Assembly: GCA_964405075.1 (NCBI GenBank)
Contig: CAYOMP010000028.1
Coordinates: forward strand, 1-25,633
DNA length: 25,633 nt
Direction: 5' to 3'
From: CAYOMP01 sp964405075
Lineage (GTDB): Bacteria; Bacillota; Clostridia; Lachnospirales; Lachnospiraceae
Shown: one piece after another, positions 6,626 through 14,767 of the stretch
Layout of the letters: each line of letters begins with the position of its first letter
How positions within the stretch are numbered: position 1 is the stretch's first letter
The notes under the pieces: model-generated
The model's database searches: none
What the model saw: only the letters and a program-made list of their open reading frames with translations
Told to the model about the DNA's origin: nothing
Position numbers and translations under genes: made by a program

Positions 6626-8455
6626 CTAGTTTGTACGACCAGCACGTTTACGCATTGTAGGATCCAAGATCTTCTTTCTAATACGAAGATTCTCTGGTGT
6701 TACTTCCAATAATTCATCTGTATCAATGAATTCAAGAGCTTCCTCAAGACTCAATACCTTTGGAGTTGTAAGTCTAAGAGCTTCGTCAGCACTTGAAGAA
6801 CGAGTATTTGTAAGCTTTTTAGTTTTACATACATTCAATTCAATATCTTCTGCTTTTCCGTTCTGACCAATAACCATACCAGCGTATACTTTTTCACCTG
6901 GTCCAATAAATAATGTTCCACGTTCCTGAGCATTATATAAACCGTAAGTGATTGATTCTCCTGATTCAAATGCGATAAGAGAACCCTGTTTTCTATAAGA
7001 AATATCTCCCTTATATGGAGCATATCCATCAAATGAAGTATTCAAGATACCGTTACCCTTAGTATCTGTCATAAATTCTCCTCTATAACCGATTAAACCA
7101 CGAGATGGAATAGAGAACTCTAATCTAGTGTATCCTCCGTTTGATGTTCCCATAGAACGAAGTTCACCTTTTCTTTCGCTAAGCTTAGAAATAACTGTAC
7201 CTGAGAATTCTTCCGGAACATCAACATAAGCTAATTCCATTGGCTCAAGAAGTTTACCATCTTCATCTTTTTTATATAATACTTCTGCTTTACTTACTGC
7301 AAATTCGTATCCCTCACGACGCATATTTTCAATAAGAACTGATAAATGTAATTCTCCACGTCCTGATACTTTGTAGCTGTCAGCTGATTCTGTTTCTTCA
7401 ACACGTAATGAAACGTCTGTATTTAATTCTCTAAATAATCTGTCACGAAGATGTCTTGATGTAACGAATTTACCTTCCTGACCTGCCAAAGGACTATCAT
7501 TTACAATAAAGTTCATCGAAATAGTAGGCTCAGAAATCTTCTGGAAAGGAATCGCTTCTGGTGCATCTACTGAACAGATTGTATCCCCAATATGAATATC
7601 TGCAATACCTGAAATGGCAACGATTGAACCGATTCCAGCTTCTTGAACTTCCACTTTATTCAAACCATCAAATTCATATAATTTACTAATCTTAACCTTT
7701 TTCTGTTTATCAGGTTCATGGTGGTTAACCACAACAACTTCCTGATTAACCTTAATAGTACCATTATCAACTTTACCAACACCGATACGACCAACATATT
7801 CATTGTAGTCAATTGTACTGATAAGCACCTGAGTACCAGCTTCCGGATCTCCTTCTGGAGCTGGAATATAATCGATAATTGTCTCGAATAATGGTTCCAT
7901 GTTTTCTGGATCATCTGATAAATCAAGCACAGCATGTCCAGCTTTTGCAGATGCATAAATGAATGGACAATCAAGCTGTTCATCTGATGCATCTAAATCC
8001 ATAAATAATTCTAAGATTTCATCTATAACTTCATCAGGTCTTGCCTCTGGCTTATCGATTTTGTTAATACAAACTATAACCGGTAAATCAAGAGCTAAAG
8101 CCTTTGTTAAAACGAATTTTGTCTGAGGCATTGCACCTTCATATGCATCAACTACCAAAACAACACCATTAACCATCTTAAGAACACGTTCTACTTCTCC
8201 ACCAAAGTCAGCATGTCCTGGAGTATCAATGATATTGATTTTTGTGTTTTTATAATATACTGCTGTATTTTTAGATAAAATTGTAATTCCACGTTCTCTT
8301 TCAATGTCGTTAGAGTCCATTACACGTTCTGCAACTTCCTGATTAGCACGAAAAACACCGCTCTGTTTAAGAAGTTCGTCAACAAGGGTAGTTTTACCGT
8401 GGTCAACGTGTGCGATAATGGCAATGTTTCTAACGTCTTCTCGTCTTTGTTTCAT
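6626..8455 (-). CDS. typA: Translational GTPase TypA/BipA
   Basis: A 609-residue ribosome-associated GTPase of the EF-G/LepA superfamily, full length for TypA. GTPase motifs are G1 AHVDHGKT at residues 15-22, the switch region ERERGITILSKN, G3 DTPGHADFGGEVERV, and G4 NKID. Domain II follows, then the TypA-type EF-G III/V domains (VSGRGELHLSVLIENMRREG, ELAYVDVPEEFSGTVISKLSERKGE) and the TypA-specific C-terminal domain (KKLTNTRSSSADEALRLTTP). It is thought to support 50S ribosome assembly and stress or cold adaptation. The ATG has AGAAGGA upstream. It is monocistronic, with a promoter candidate upstream and a strong terminator downstream. Confidence 0.98.
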   Translation of the reverse strand: MKQRREDVRNIAIIAHVDHGKTTLVDELLKQSGVFRANQEVAERVMDSNDIERERGITILSKNTAVYYKNTKINIIDTPGHADFGGEVERVLKMVNGVVLVVDAYEGAMPQTKFVLTKALALDLPVIVCINKIDKPEARPDEVIDEILELFMDLDASDEQLDCPFIYASAKAGHAVLDLSDDPENMEPLFETIIDYIPAPEGDPEAGTQVLISTIDYNEYVGRIGVGKVDNGTIKVNQEVVVVNHHEPDKQKKVKISKLYEFDGLNKVEVQEAGIGSIVAISGIADIHIGDTICSVDAPEAIPFQKISEPTISMNFIVNDSPLAGQEGKFVTSRHLRDRLFRELNTDVSLRVEETESADSYKVSGRGELHLSVLIENMRREGYEFAVSKAEVLYKKDEDGKLLEPMELAYVDVPEEFSGTVISKLSERKGELRSMGTSNGGYTRLEFSIPSRGLIGYRGEFMTDTKGNGILNTSFDGYAPYKGDISYRKQGSLIAFESGESITYGLYNAQERGTLFIGPGEKVYAGMVIGQNGKAEDIELNVCKTKKLTNTRSSSADEALRLTTPKVLSLEEALEFIDTDELLEVTPENLRIRKKILDPTMRKRAGRTN

Positions 8456-8506
8456 GATTTATTTATCCTTCTTTCTATTAAATCGCATATTTACACAACT
8501 TAAATC

Positions 8507-8534
8507 AGTTTATCATATTCATAGCAGATTACAA
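8507..8534 (-). promoter_or_regulatory. Probable typA promoter
   Basis: On the minus strand TTGTAA (8529-8534) and TAAACT (8507-8512), 16 nt apart, lie about 50 nt upstream of the typA ATG. The match is moderate. Confidence 0.4.
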
Positions 8535-8670
8535 GGTTTTTTAAGAAGTTCTACATTTTGAATAAAAAATTTTTAAAAAATGGTTCTAAACTATAAAAAA
8601 TGGGAATAAATATAGTTAATGGATAAGATACTAGAAGAGATACTTCTAAAAGGAAGGGGAAAAATTTATT

Positions 8671-9306
8671 ATGGTAGATAAGGTAATCGAAAACAATCAA
8701 GTAACTATTATGGGGGAAATCGTATCAGAATTCCAATTTAGTCATCAGGTCTTTGGTGAAGGGTTCTATATGGTGGATGTAAAGGTTAAAAGGCTTAGCG
8801 ACTCATCTGATATTATTCCTGTAATGATTTCAGAAAGATTAATTGACGTTAAATCAAACCTTACAGGAAAAAAATTGAGTATACTTGGTCAGTTTAGATC
8901 TTACAATAGACATGAGGAGAAGAAAAACAGATTAGTATTGTCTGTTTTTGCCAGAGAAATTCAATTTATTGATGAGATTGATGATAATGTTAAAACTAAT
9001 CAAATATATCTGGATGGATATATTTGTAAGGAACCTGTATATAGAAAAACTCCATTAGGACGTGAAATTGCAGATTTGTTAATAGCTGTTAATCGTCCAT
9101 ATGGTAAATCCGATTACATACCTTGCATATGTTGGGGACGTAATGCGAGATTTGCTTCAACTTTTAACGTTGGTGGTCATGCTCAGATTTGGGGAAGAAT
9201 TCAAAGTCGAGAATATACTAAAAAGTTAGAAGATGATTCAACCCAAAGAAGAGTAGCCTATGAAGTATCCGTAGGCAAATTAGAATATGGCGAAGTAACC
9301 CTTTAG
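8671..9306 (+). CDS. SSB-like protein with two OB folds
   Basis: A 211-residue protein built from two single-stranded-DNA-binding (OB) modules. The first spans about residues 9-100 (NQVTIMGEIVSEFQFSHQVFGE, LTGKKLSILGQFRSYN); the second, about 108-207, is closer to classic SSB/PriB (NQIYLDGYICKEPVYRKTPLG, DLLIAVNRPYGKSDYIPCICWG, GHAQIWGRIQSREY). It lacks the acidic DDxxF-like C-terminal tail of the housekeeping SSB, so it is a paralogue and not the main replication SSB. GGAAGGGG lies upstream of the ATG. The gene is monocistronic and converges with the CarD-like gene; its last codons form one arm of the shared terminator. Role in replication, repair or plasmid maintenance cannot be decided from sequence. 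Confidence 0.85.
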   Translation: MVDKVIENNQVTIMGEIVSEFQFSHQVFGEGFYMVDVKVKRLSDSSDIIPVMISERLIDVKSNLTGKKLSILGQFRSYNRHEEKKNRLVLSVFAREIQFIDEIDDNVKTNQIYLDGYICKEPVYRKTPLGREIADLLIAVNRPYGKSDYIPCICWGRNARFASTFNVGGHAQIWGRIQSREYTKKLEDDSTQRRVAYEVSVGKLEYGEVTL

Positions 9307-9324
9307 GTTACTCCGCCATTTTTT
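9289..9324. terminator. Bidirectional terminator containing both stop codons
   Basis: GGCG-A-AGTAACC (9289-9300) pairs with GGTTACT-C-CGCC (9306-9317), 11 pairs plus one A/C mismatch, around the loop CTTTA. T6 follows on the plus strand (after A). The stop of the SSB-like gene (9304-9306) and of the CarD-like gene (9303-9305) overlap by two nt in or at the edge of the loop, so the stem is coding in both directions. Confidence 0.85.
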
Positions 9325-9596
9325 CCCAATACATATTCTATTTCCTGCTGTATGAGCAGCGGTTCGTCCTTGTATGAACTTTCCTTCTTCATTTTAGCTT
9401 CTTCAGCTGTCATCAATTCTCTCAAATTAACTACGTGATTTTCAACAGGAATATACGATACCTTACTTTTATCAAATACAGAACGAAGTACATAATAACT
9501 AATTGGTTCTCCCTGCTGTCCAGATAATTTTGTTATATCATCAACCCTGCAAACACCTAAAGTCTCGCTGAAAATATAATCCTTTTTCTCGTACAT
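9303..9596 (-). CDS. Short CarD-like transcription regulator (CarD/CdnL/TRCF RNAP-interacting domain)
   Basis: A 97-residue protein with the Tudor-like RNA-polymerase-interacting domain of CarD/CdnL and TRCF: DYIFSETLGVCRVDDITKL, YYVLRSVFDKSKVSYIPVEN, then NLRELMTAEEA, which corresponds to the conserved LR-LMT linker. Full CarD proteins have about 160 residues with a helical DNA-binding C-terminal domain; here only some 30 residues follow the linker, so the DNA-binding part is absent or minimal. The start has AGGTGATATA upstream of ATG. A promoter is visible upstream and the terminator is shared with the SSB-like gene. It may tune transcription initiation through the RNAP beta subunit; that is family-based inference. 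Confidence 0.8.
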   Translation of the reverse strand: MYEKKDYIFSETLGVCRVDDITKLSGQQGEPISYYVLRSVFDKSKVSYIPVENHVVNLRELMTAEEAKMKKESSYKDEPLLIQQEIEYVLGKNGGVT

Positions 9597-9660
9597 TATA
9601 TCACCTATTTCTTTTTGTTTTATTTATCAATATAATTTTTGTTATTTACCCTATTTGGGT

Positions 9661-9689
9661 ATTTTAACTCATTTATGAAAAATTTTCAA
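9661..9689 (-). promoter_or_regulatory. Promoter of the CarD-like gene
   Basis: On the minus strand TTGAAA (9684-9689) and TAAAAT (9661-9666) are separated by exactly 17 nt, about 65 nt upstream of the ATG. Confidence 0.6.
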
Positions 9690-9781
9690 AGTTTGATTTT
9701 TCATTTTTACTTTAAACAATAATTCAGGCAATATATGTATCCTTTTTCTTTCGTATACTCATATAATATTTTGCTAGTTAC

Positions 9782-12010
9782 TTAACTCTTTCTCTGAATA
9801 ATGTTATGTAATGTTTCAAATAACGTTTCAATAATAATAGGCTTTGAAATATGTCCATCCATTCCACTGGACAATGATTTACGCACATCCTCTTCAAAAG
9901 CATTAGCTGATAATGCAATAATAGGAATATCCACATCTTTTCTATCCAGCTGTCTAATAGCTTTTGCAGCTTCTAATCCATCCATAACCGGCATCTGTAC
10001 ATCCATAAGAACTAAATCATAATAGCCTTCTTTAGATGCTGTAAACATATCCAGAGCCTCTTTACCATTATTGGCAACTTCTAATTCCATTCCTACTGTC
10101 TTCAATATTTCTACTGCAATCTCTAAGTTTATTTCATTATCATCTGCTATTAACGCTCTCTTTCCAGCCAAATCAAAATCAGATACACTCTTTGCTACCG
10201 TCTGGGAATCGTTTTGTTTTTCAGTATCCCCACTATCAGCCACCCGAAAATCAACATATACAACGAATTCGCTACCCTTACCTTCAGTAGTATCAACTTC
10301 AATAACTCCTCCCATCATATCCACAATATTCTTTGTAATAGCAAGTCCTAAACCAGTACCTTGTATCTGATTTGTAACAACTTTATTCTCTCTTTCAAAT
10401 GGTTCAAATATACGTTTAACAAACTCCTTATTCATACCGTAACCATTATCTTTTACTCTAAACTGATATCTTTCATAATCCTTATGGGTAATCCCATTTT
10501 GGATAATAGAGAATTGTACTATTCCGCCATTCCCGGTATATTTTATGGCATTACTTAACAGATTCAAAAGAACCTGATTAATCCTTAACTTATCACAAAA
10601 AACATACTTATTCTGTACATCCACGGCTACAATAAAGTCAATACGTTTATCTTCTGCCTGTGAATGCATCAAATCATACACTTCCTGAGCCATCTCCTCA
10701 AGATTATAAATATTTTCCTCTATTTCAATCTTACCACTCTCTATCCTGCTCATATCCAGAATATCATTAATCAACGATAGTAAATGTTTTCCTGAATTCT
10801 CTATTTTCTTTAAGTATTCTTCTACTTTTTCCTTATTTTCTATATTTGCTGACGCAAGGTTTGTAAAACCTATAATTGCATTCATAGGCGTACGAATGTC
10901 ATGGGACATATTCGAAAGAAAGCTGGTTTTTGCCTTATTGGCACACTGAACCATATGTAATGCATCTTTTAGAATAATTTCATTCTTTCTTTGTTCTTCC
11001 ATAACATGAGTTATATCCATTTTCAAGAATAATACCTTTGTTACAACATTTTCGACTCTTTCCATTACAACAACATGTGTCATTTTCCATCTTTCTATAC
11101 CATCATCCGAATGGGACACGTATGTTATTTCTTCTTTTTCACTACCTAAGGCATTTATAATATTTTCCTTTTTTAAAACACTAACTAAATGTTCCTTTTC
11201 TTCATCCGTCACCTGACTAGCTATCTGATATTCCACATAAGTATCATAGCCGCCTTTAAGGGGTATAGAATCATAATTAGACCATTTTTCAAGATATGAA
11301 TATGTATTTGATTTAAAATCCACCAAAACAGAGCTTTCCAATATCTGTTGCGTACCCTTAGCAATATATGTGGCTTCTCTAGCTATTTTCTTCTCTATTT
11401 TCTCTTTTAGCAATCGCTGATACCGTTTTGCAAAAAGTATTACTAAAAGATTAACAAATACCGTTACAGCCCATATAAACAATAAAAGAAGCATTATCCA
11501 GTACATACCAACCTGACGTACAGACTGCTCAAAATATCCTTTTATCACCATATTAGGACGTTCCATAACTTCTCTTGAATCCATAATAAAACCTATTGGA
11601 ATTTCAGAATTCTTTTGAACAATCAAATTATAGTCCACTGGCTTTAAAATTACTTTTCCATCACTTTGTACACATTCACAATTCCACCAGTTTTGCATCT
11701 TACCAAGTTCCGGCATTTCTAATTCAATAGTCCAATCGTGAAATACCTTATCACTTTTGTTATAAAGTATACAATCATACTCTGTCCCAATAATGTATTC
11801 ACCATTATCTGCCACACTGCCCCAAGGTTCTGCATAATTTGTTTCCCAAATAATATCCGTATTATCAGACACACCATCAACAATGTTAATGCTTATTTCT
11901 GTTTTATTTTTTTCATCAATAATATGATGTACAGAAAATATACCGCTAATTATAAGAATTAACACACATATATATATTGCAACGCCTTGTATTACTCCTT
12001 TTTTAGTCAT
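9782..12010 (-). CDS. Hybrid sensor histidine kinase/response regulator with CBM2-like extracellular domain
   Basis: The start is the ATG at 12008-12010, six nt after CGGAGG; a longer GTG frame up to 12031 would place this Shine-Dalgarno inside the gene. The protein has 742 residues. Order: TM helix about 8-28; extracellular domain about 33-160; TM helix 169-193; a PAS-like region 218-340; HisKA with SHDIRTPMNAI (phospho-accepting His370); HATPase with N487 in LLSNAIKYT, DNGYGM and GTGLGL; and a receiver domain 617-738 with acidic pair DD 623-624, phospho-acceptor Asp670 in DLVLMDVQMP and Lys723. The extracellular part (YDCILYNKSDKVFHDWTIEL, then a Trp-rich strand and IPIGFIM) resembles cellulose-binding module family 2. 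It probably senses an extracellular ligand, perhaps a glycan. No DNA-binding output domain is present. Confidence 0.93.
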   Translation of the reverse strand: MTKKGVIQGVAIYICVLILIISGIFSVHHIIDEKNKTEISINIVDGVSDNTDIIWETNYAEPWGSVADNGEYIIGTEYDCILYNKSDKVFHDWTIELEMPELGKMQNWWNCECVQSDGKVILKPVDYNLIVQKNSEIPIGFIMDSREVMERPNMVIKGYFEQSVRQVGMYWIMLLLLFIWAVTVFVNLLVILFAKRYQRLLKEKIEKKIAREATYIAKGTQQILESSVLVDFKSNTYSYLEKWSNYDSIPLKGGYDTYVEYQIASQVTDEEKEHLVSVLKKENIINALGSEKEEITYVSHSDDGIERWKMTHVVVMERVENVVTKVLFLKMDITHVMEEQRKNEIILKDALHMVQCANKAKTSFLSNMSHDIRTPMNAIIGFTNLASANIENKEKVEEYLKKIENSGKHLLSLINDILDMSRIESGKIEIEENIYNLEEMAQEVYDLMHSQAEDKRIDFIVAVDVQNKYVFCDKLRINQVLLNLLSNAIKYTGNGGIVQFSIIQNGITHKDYERYQFRVKDNGYGMNKEFVKRIFEPFERENKVVTNQIQGTGLGLAITKNIVDMMGGVIEVDTTEGKGSEFVVYVDFRVADSGDTEKQNDSQTVAKSVSDFDLAGKRALIADDNEINLEIAVEILKTVGMELEVANNGKEALDMFTASKEGYYDLVLMDVQMPVMDGLEAAKAIRQLDRKDVDIPIIALSANAFEEDVRKSLSSGMDGHISKPIIIETLFETLHNIIQRKS

Positions 12011-12228
12011 TTCATACCTCCGAGATAACACTCTCTCAATATCACATTTGTAAATAAATACACACGACTCTTATTATGAAATATAACACTAAATCACATA
12101 TTTGTACCACTCTCTTTGCATATATAATAAAAATTTCCCACTTTTTTTACATTTGTTATTTAAAACAAGGATTAATTATATTGGAATCTGTAAAATTCTT
12201 TAAATAAATTACTTTTTTATAAATTAAC

Positions 12229-12257
12229 TTGTGATAAATTTTCTGATAACTTATAAT
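12229..12257 (+). promoter_or_regulatory. Promoter of the DUF1622 gene
   Basis: TTGTGA (12229-12234) and a perfect TATAAT (12252-12257) are separated by 17 nt. The predicted transcription start near 12264 lies downstream of a TTG codon at 12257, which excludes that codon as start of the gene. Confidence 0.7.
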
Positions 12258-12286
12258 TGTTTCATACAAAGTTAGGAGGTGTAACT

Positions 12287-12640
12287 GTGGAACTTTTTCT
12301 TGAAACTATTGAGCATTTTCTAAGATATACAGTTGAAATATGTACAATCCTAATGGAATTCTTCGGTGTAATTGTACTGGTATTCACAGCTATTAAATGC
12401 TTTGTCGGATGGATTAAACACGATTCTAATCTTAGACTTAATCTTGCACAGGGTATTGCCATTGCACTTGAATTCAAAATGGGAGGTGAGGTTCTTCGTA
12501 CAGTAATTGTTCGTGAATGGACTGAGCTTGGAATCCTCGGTGCTATTATTTTGTTACGTGGTTTATTAACTTTCCTGATTCATTGGGAAATTAAAAATGA
12601 AGAGGAAGCATTGGCAAAAGAACATCTGACAAAATCTTAA
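12287..12640 (+). CDS. DUF1622 family membrane protein
   Basis: A 117-residue membrane protein of the DUF1622 family. The start is the GTG at 12287, seven nt after GGAGG and downstream of the predicted transcription start; a TTG ten codons earlier is open but has no ribosome binding site. Three hydrophobic segments are visible, about residues 12-36 (ICTILMEFFGVIVLVFTAI), 55-75 and 80-100, with the family-typical core RLNLAQGIAIALEFKMGGEVLRT between the first two and LGILGAIILLRGLLTFLIHWEI near the end. No function is known for the family. It is divergent from the histidine kinase gene and ends directly at a long hairpin. Confidence 0.88.
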   Translation: MELFLETIEHFLRYTVEICTILMEFFGVIVLVFTAIKCFVGWIKHDSNLRLNLAQGIAIALEFKMGGEVLRTVIVREWTELGILGAIILLRGLLTFLIHWEIKNEEEALAKEHLTKS

Positions 12641-12719
12641 AAAGGCATAGGTTTTGGAATTCTAATAACTACATCTATTGATATTTGTAGTTAATTTGCA
12701 TTCTCAAACCTATGCCTTT
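12641..12719. terminator. Two-part hairpin terminator between the DUF1622 gene and the bio operon
   Basis: AAAGGCATAGGTTT (12641-12654) pairs perfectly with AAACCTATGCCTTT (12706-12719). Inside, AACTACA (12667-12673) pairs with TGTAGTT (12686-12692). On the minus strand the outer stem merges into TTTTT, so it can end the bio operon; on the plus strand it starts one nt after the DUF1622 stop codon. Bidirectional use is likely. Confidence 0.75.
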
Positions 12720-12765
12720 AAATCACTTATTTATCCTTTTTAATTCTCAAAAATGATTTACTATT

Positions 12766-12942
12766 TTACATTTCAAACTTATTCAGTATATCTCGTAATG
12801 CCTTAGATTTTTCAATAGCAGCCTCTGTTTTTTCCTTCATAGTAGAGTACATATTATGAGTTCTATTACTAGATTCTTCACTAGACTGCTGTTTCCTGGA
12901 TAGTTGCTGCCTTCTTTTTTGTCTAGGTTTATCCCAAAATTT
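12766..12942 (-). pseudogene. C-terminal remnant of an unidentified gene behind bioA
   Basis: A 58-codon open frame without a suitable start reads on the minus strand, beginning KFWDKPRQKR and ending DILNKFEM before TAA. It overlaps the last codons of bioA in another frame. The composition (EESSNRTHNMYSTMKEKTEA, AIEKSKALRD) is hydrophilic and helical and looks like real protein. An internal ATG would give only 28 residues. It may be the tail of a gene cut by arrival of the bio operon. I cannot name the family. Confidence 0.4.
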
Positions 12943-14281
12943 CTATTATACTTTCTTTACATATTGCAATTGCTTTATCTATTTCAGACTCATTTATTAT
13001 AAGTGGTGGATTAAAATATAAAACATTCCCTAAAGGTCGTAAAATTAATCCCTTTTCAAGAGCTTTTTTATAAATCTGATATCCAATTCTTAGTTCTGAT
13101 GGATACTCAGATTTTTTCTTTTTATCAGGTGTAAGTTCTATTGCATTAATAAGTCCTATATGCCTGATTTCACCCACGTTTTTATGCTCGATAAGTGCCT
13201 CGTTCAACTTTTTATTAAGATAAATTGCCATTTTTCCTGCATTTTCAAGAATCGGTTCTTCTCTAAAGATTTTTTGTACAGCAAGTGCTGCCGAACAACC
13301 AAGGGGATTACCACTATATGTATGACTATGCATAAAGGCTTTGCCTTCGTTATAATCTCCATAAAAAGCATTATATATCTCATCTGTAGTAATTGTAATT
13401 GCCATTGGCATATATCCGCCTGTCAATCCCTTTGAAATACACATAATATCAGGACTTACACCTGCATGTTCAAAGGCAAACATCTTACCTGTCCTTCCAA
13501 ATCCTGTAGCAATCTCATCAGCTATTAACAATACATTATACTTATCACATAATGCTCTTAATTTTCTCAAATATACAGGTGGGTAAATTCTCATACCTGC
13601 ACTTCCCTGTAGTAATGGTTCTACAATCATCCCACAAGTTTCATCTGCATACTGTTCAAAAGCTTTTTGGGCATATTCAAAACACTCTGCATTACAGCAA
13701 TCTCTACATTTTCCATATGGACATCTGTAGCAATCAGGTGCCTGTACATGTATAGTGCTCATTAACATTGGCTGATAAATTTTGGCATATAAGTCAAGAC
13801 ATCCTACAGATAAAGCACCAATGGTTTCACCATGATACGCATCGGAAAGACACATAAATTTCTTCTTTTTAGAATGCCCTGTCTGATATTGATACTGAAA
13901 TGCCATCTTTAAAGCACATTCCACAGAAGCTGACCCATTATCAGAAAAATTAAATTTAGTAAGTCCTTTTGGAATAATTTCCATAAGCTGTTCACAAAGA
14001 GTAATAGCCGGCTCATGTGTAAAATTTGCAAAAATAACGTGTTCTAACTTATCAAGCTGATTTTTGATACCTTCATTGATTTTTGGATTACAATGTCCAA
14101 GCAGATTACACCACCATGAACTCACTATATCCAAATATTCTTTTCCATTTTTATCATACAAATACACACCCTTACCACGTTCAATTACAATAGGTTGTAG
14201 TTCTTCATAATCCTTCATTTGAGAACATGGGTGCCATATATATTTTAAATCTCTTTCTACTAATTCTTGTTGTGTACTCAT
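12929..14281 (-). CDS. bioA: Adenosylmethionine-8-amino-7-oxononanoate transaminase (BioA)
   Basis: A 450-residue class III PLP aminotransferase that converts 8-amino-7-oxononanoate (KAPA) to 7,8-diaminopelargonate (DAPA), with SAM as usual amino donor. Markers: IWHPCSQMKDY near the N-terminus (BioA-typical substrate region), SSWWCNLLGHCNP, FSDNGSASVECALKMA, DAYHGETIGALS, IADEIATGFGRTG and the PLP lysine Lys284 in ISKGLTGGYMP. A cysteine-rich insert at 184-200 (CYRCPYGKCRDCCNAEC) could bind a metal; similar inserts are familiar from clostridial BioA but I cannot state its role. AGGAG lies upstream of the ATG, 12 nt after the membrane-protein gene. It is the last gene of the operon. Confidence 0.96.
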   Translation of the reverse strand: MSTQQELVERDLKYIWHPCSQMKDYEELQPIVIERGKGVYLYDKNGKEYLDIVSSWWCNLLGHCNPKINEGIKNQLDKLEHVIFANFTHEPAITLCEQLMEIIPKGLTKFNFSDNGSASVECALKMAFQYQYQTGHSKKKKFMCLSDAYHGETIGALSVGCLDLYAKIYQPMLMSTIHVQAPDCYRCPYGKCRDCCNAECFEYAQKAFEQYADETCGMIVEPLLQGSAGMRIYPPVYLRKLRALCDKYNVLLIADEIATGFGRTGKMFAFEHAGVSPDIMCISKGLTGGYMPMAITITTDEIYNAFYGDYNEGKAFMHSHTYSGNPLGCSAALAVQKIFREEPILENAGKMAIYLNKKLNEALIEHKNVGEIRHIGLINAIELTPDKKKKSEYPSELRIGYQIYKKALEKGLILRPLGNVLYFNPPLIINESEIDKAIAICKESIIEILG

Positions 14282-14293
14282 TTTTTTACTCCT

Positions 14294-14767
14294 CTAATCC
14301 ATTATCCTCTTTTCTAACTTTATAAAAACTGGTGCCATAACAGCAGTAAAAATCATTCCTGGTACTGCGTGTAGAATCAATAATAAAATATCTGTATGCA
14401 ATATATTTCCAAGAACTATTCTTGACACTAACGTTCCACATGGACCACAGATTATTACTGCGGTTTTGCTATTCTTAAATATAACCAAAATAATACCCAC
14501 TACAACTCTATATATCATTGCAACCGTAATGTTAAAGATATTTTGTGCACCAAGTAAAAACCCTATAGTACTTGCTACAATACCAATCATAATATATCTT
14601 TTAAATCCAAAATTCTTTGCAATAGACACAGCAAACGGTGCCGAAAGTTGAAACTCTGTGCCAGATATTATTGATGGTATTTTAAACATACCTGTTATTA
14701 ATAATAAAACAGATAAAATAGCATCAGTTGCAAGCTCTTTTGTGGAATATCTCTTATCTTCACTCAT
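14294..14767 (-). CDS. Small multi-helix membrane protein in the bio operon (ECF S-component-like)
   Basis: A 157-residue protein with about five hydrophobic helices (roughly 13-30, 58-75, 80-97, 104-120, 126-150), the size and look of a substrate-binding S component of ECF vitamin transporters. The sequence GTEFQLSAPFAVSIAKNFGF between the first two helices is distinctive. It does not carry an obvious BioY signature that I can confirm. The start ATG overlaps the bioD stop by eight nt, and bioA follows after 12 nt, so the gene is firmly embedded in the BirA-controlled operon. Uptake of biotin, pimelate (the BioW substrate) or another intermediate is the best guess; ECF energising subunits are not in the window. 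Confidence 0.7.
   Translation of the reverse strand: MSEDKRYSTKELATDAILSVLLLITGMFKIPSIISGTEFQLSAPFAVSIAKNFGFKRYIMIGIVASTIGFLLGAQNIFNITVAMIYRVVVGIILVIFKNSKTAVIICGPCGTLVSRIVLGNILHTDILLLILHAVPGMIFTAVMAPVFIKLEKRIMD

Noticed and set aside
9676..9708. TGAAAAAT/ATTTTTCA hairpin followed by T-rich sequence
   Set aside because: The stem is almost purely A-T and overlaps a well-placed -35 box; too weak to call a terminator.
12011..12031. GTG start extending the histidine kinase by seven residues
   Set aside because: The extension would contain the CGGAGG Shine-Dalgarno that is ideally placed for the ATG at 12010.
12257..12286. TTG start giving a 127-residue DUF1622 protein
   Set aside because: The TTG overlaps the TATAAT box and lies upstream of the predicted transcription start; the GTG at 12287 has an ideal AGGAGG.
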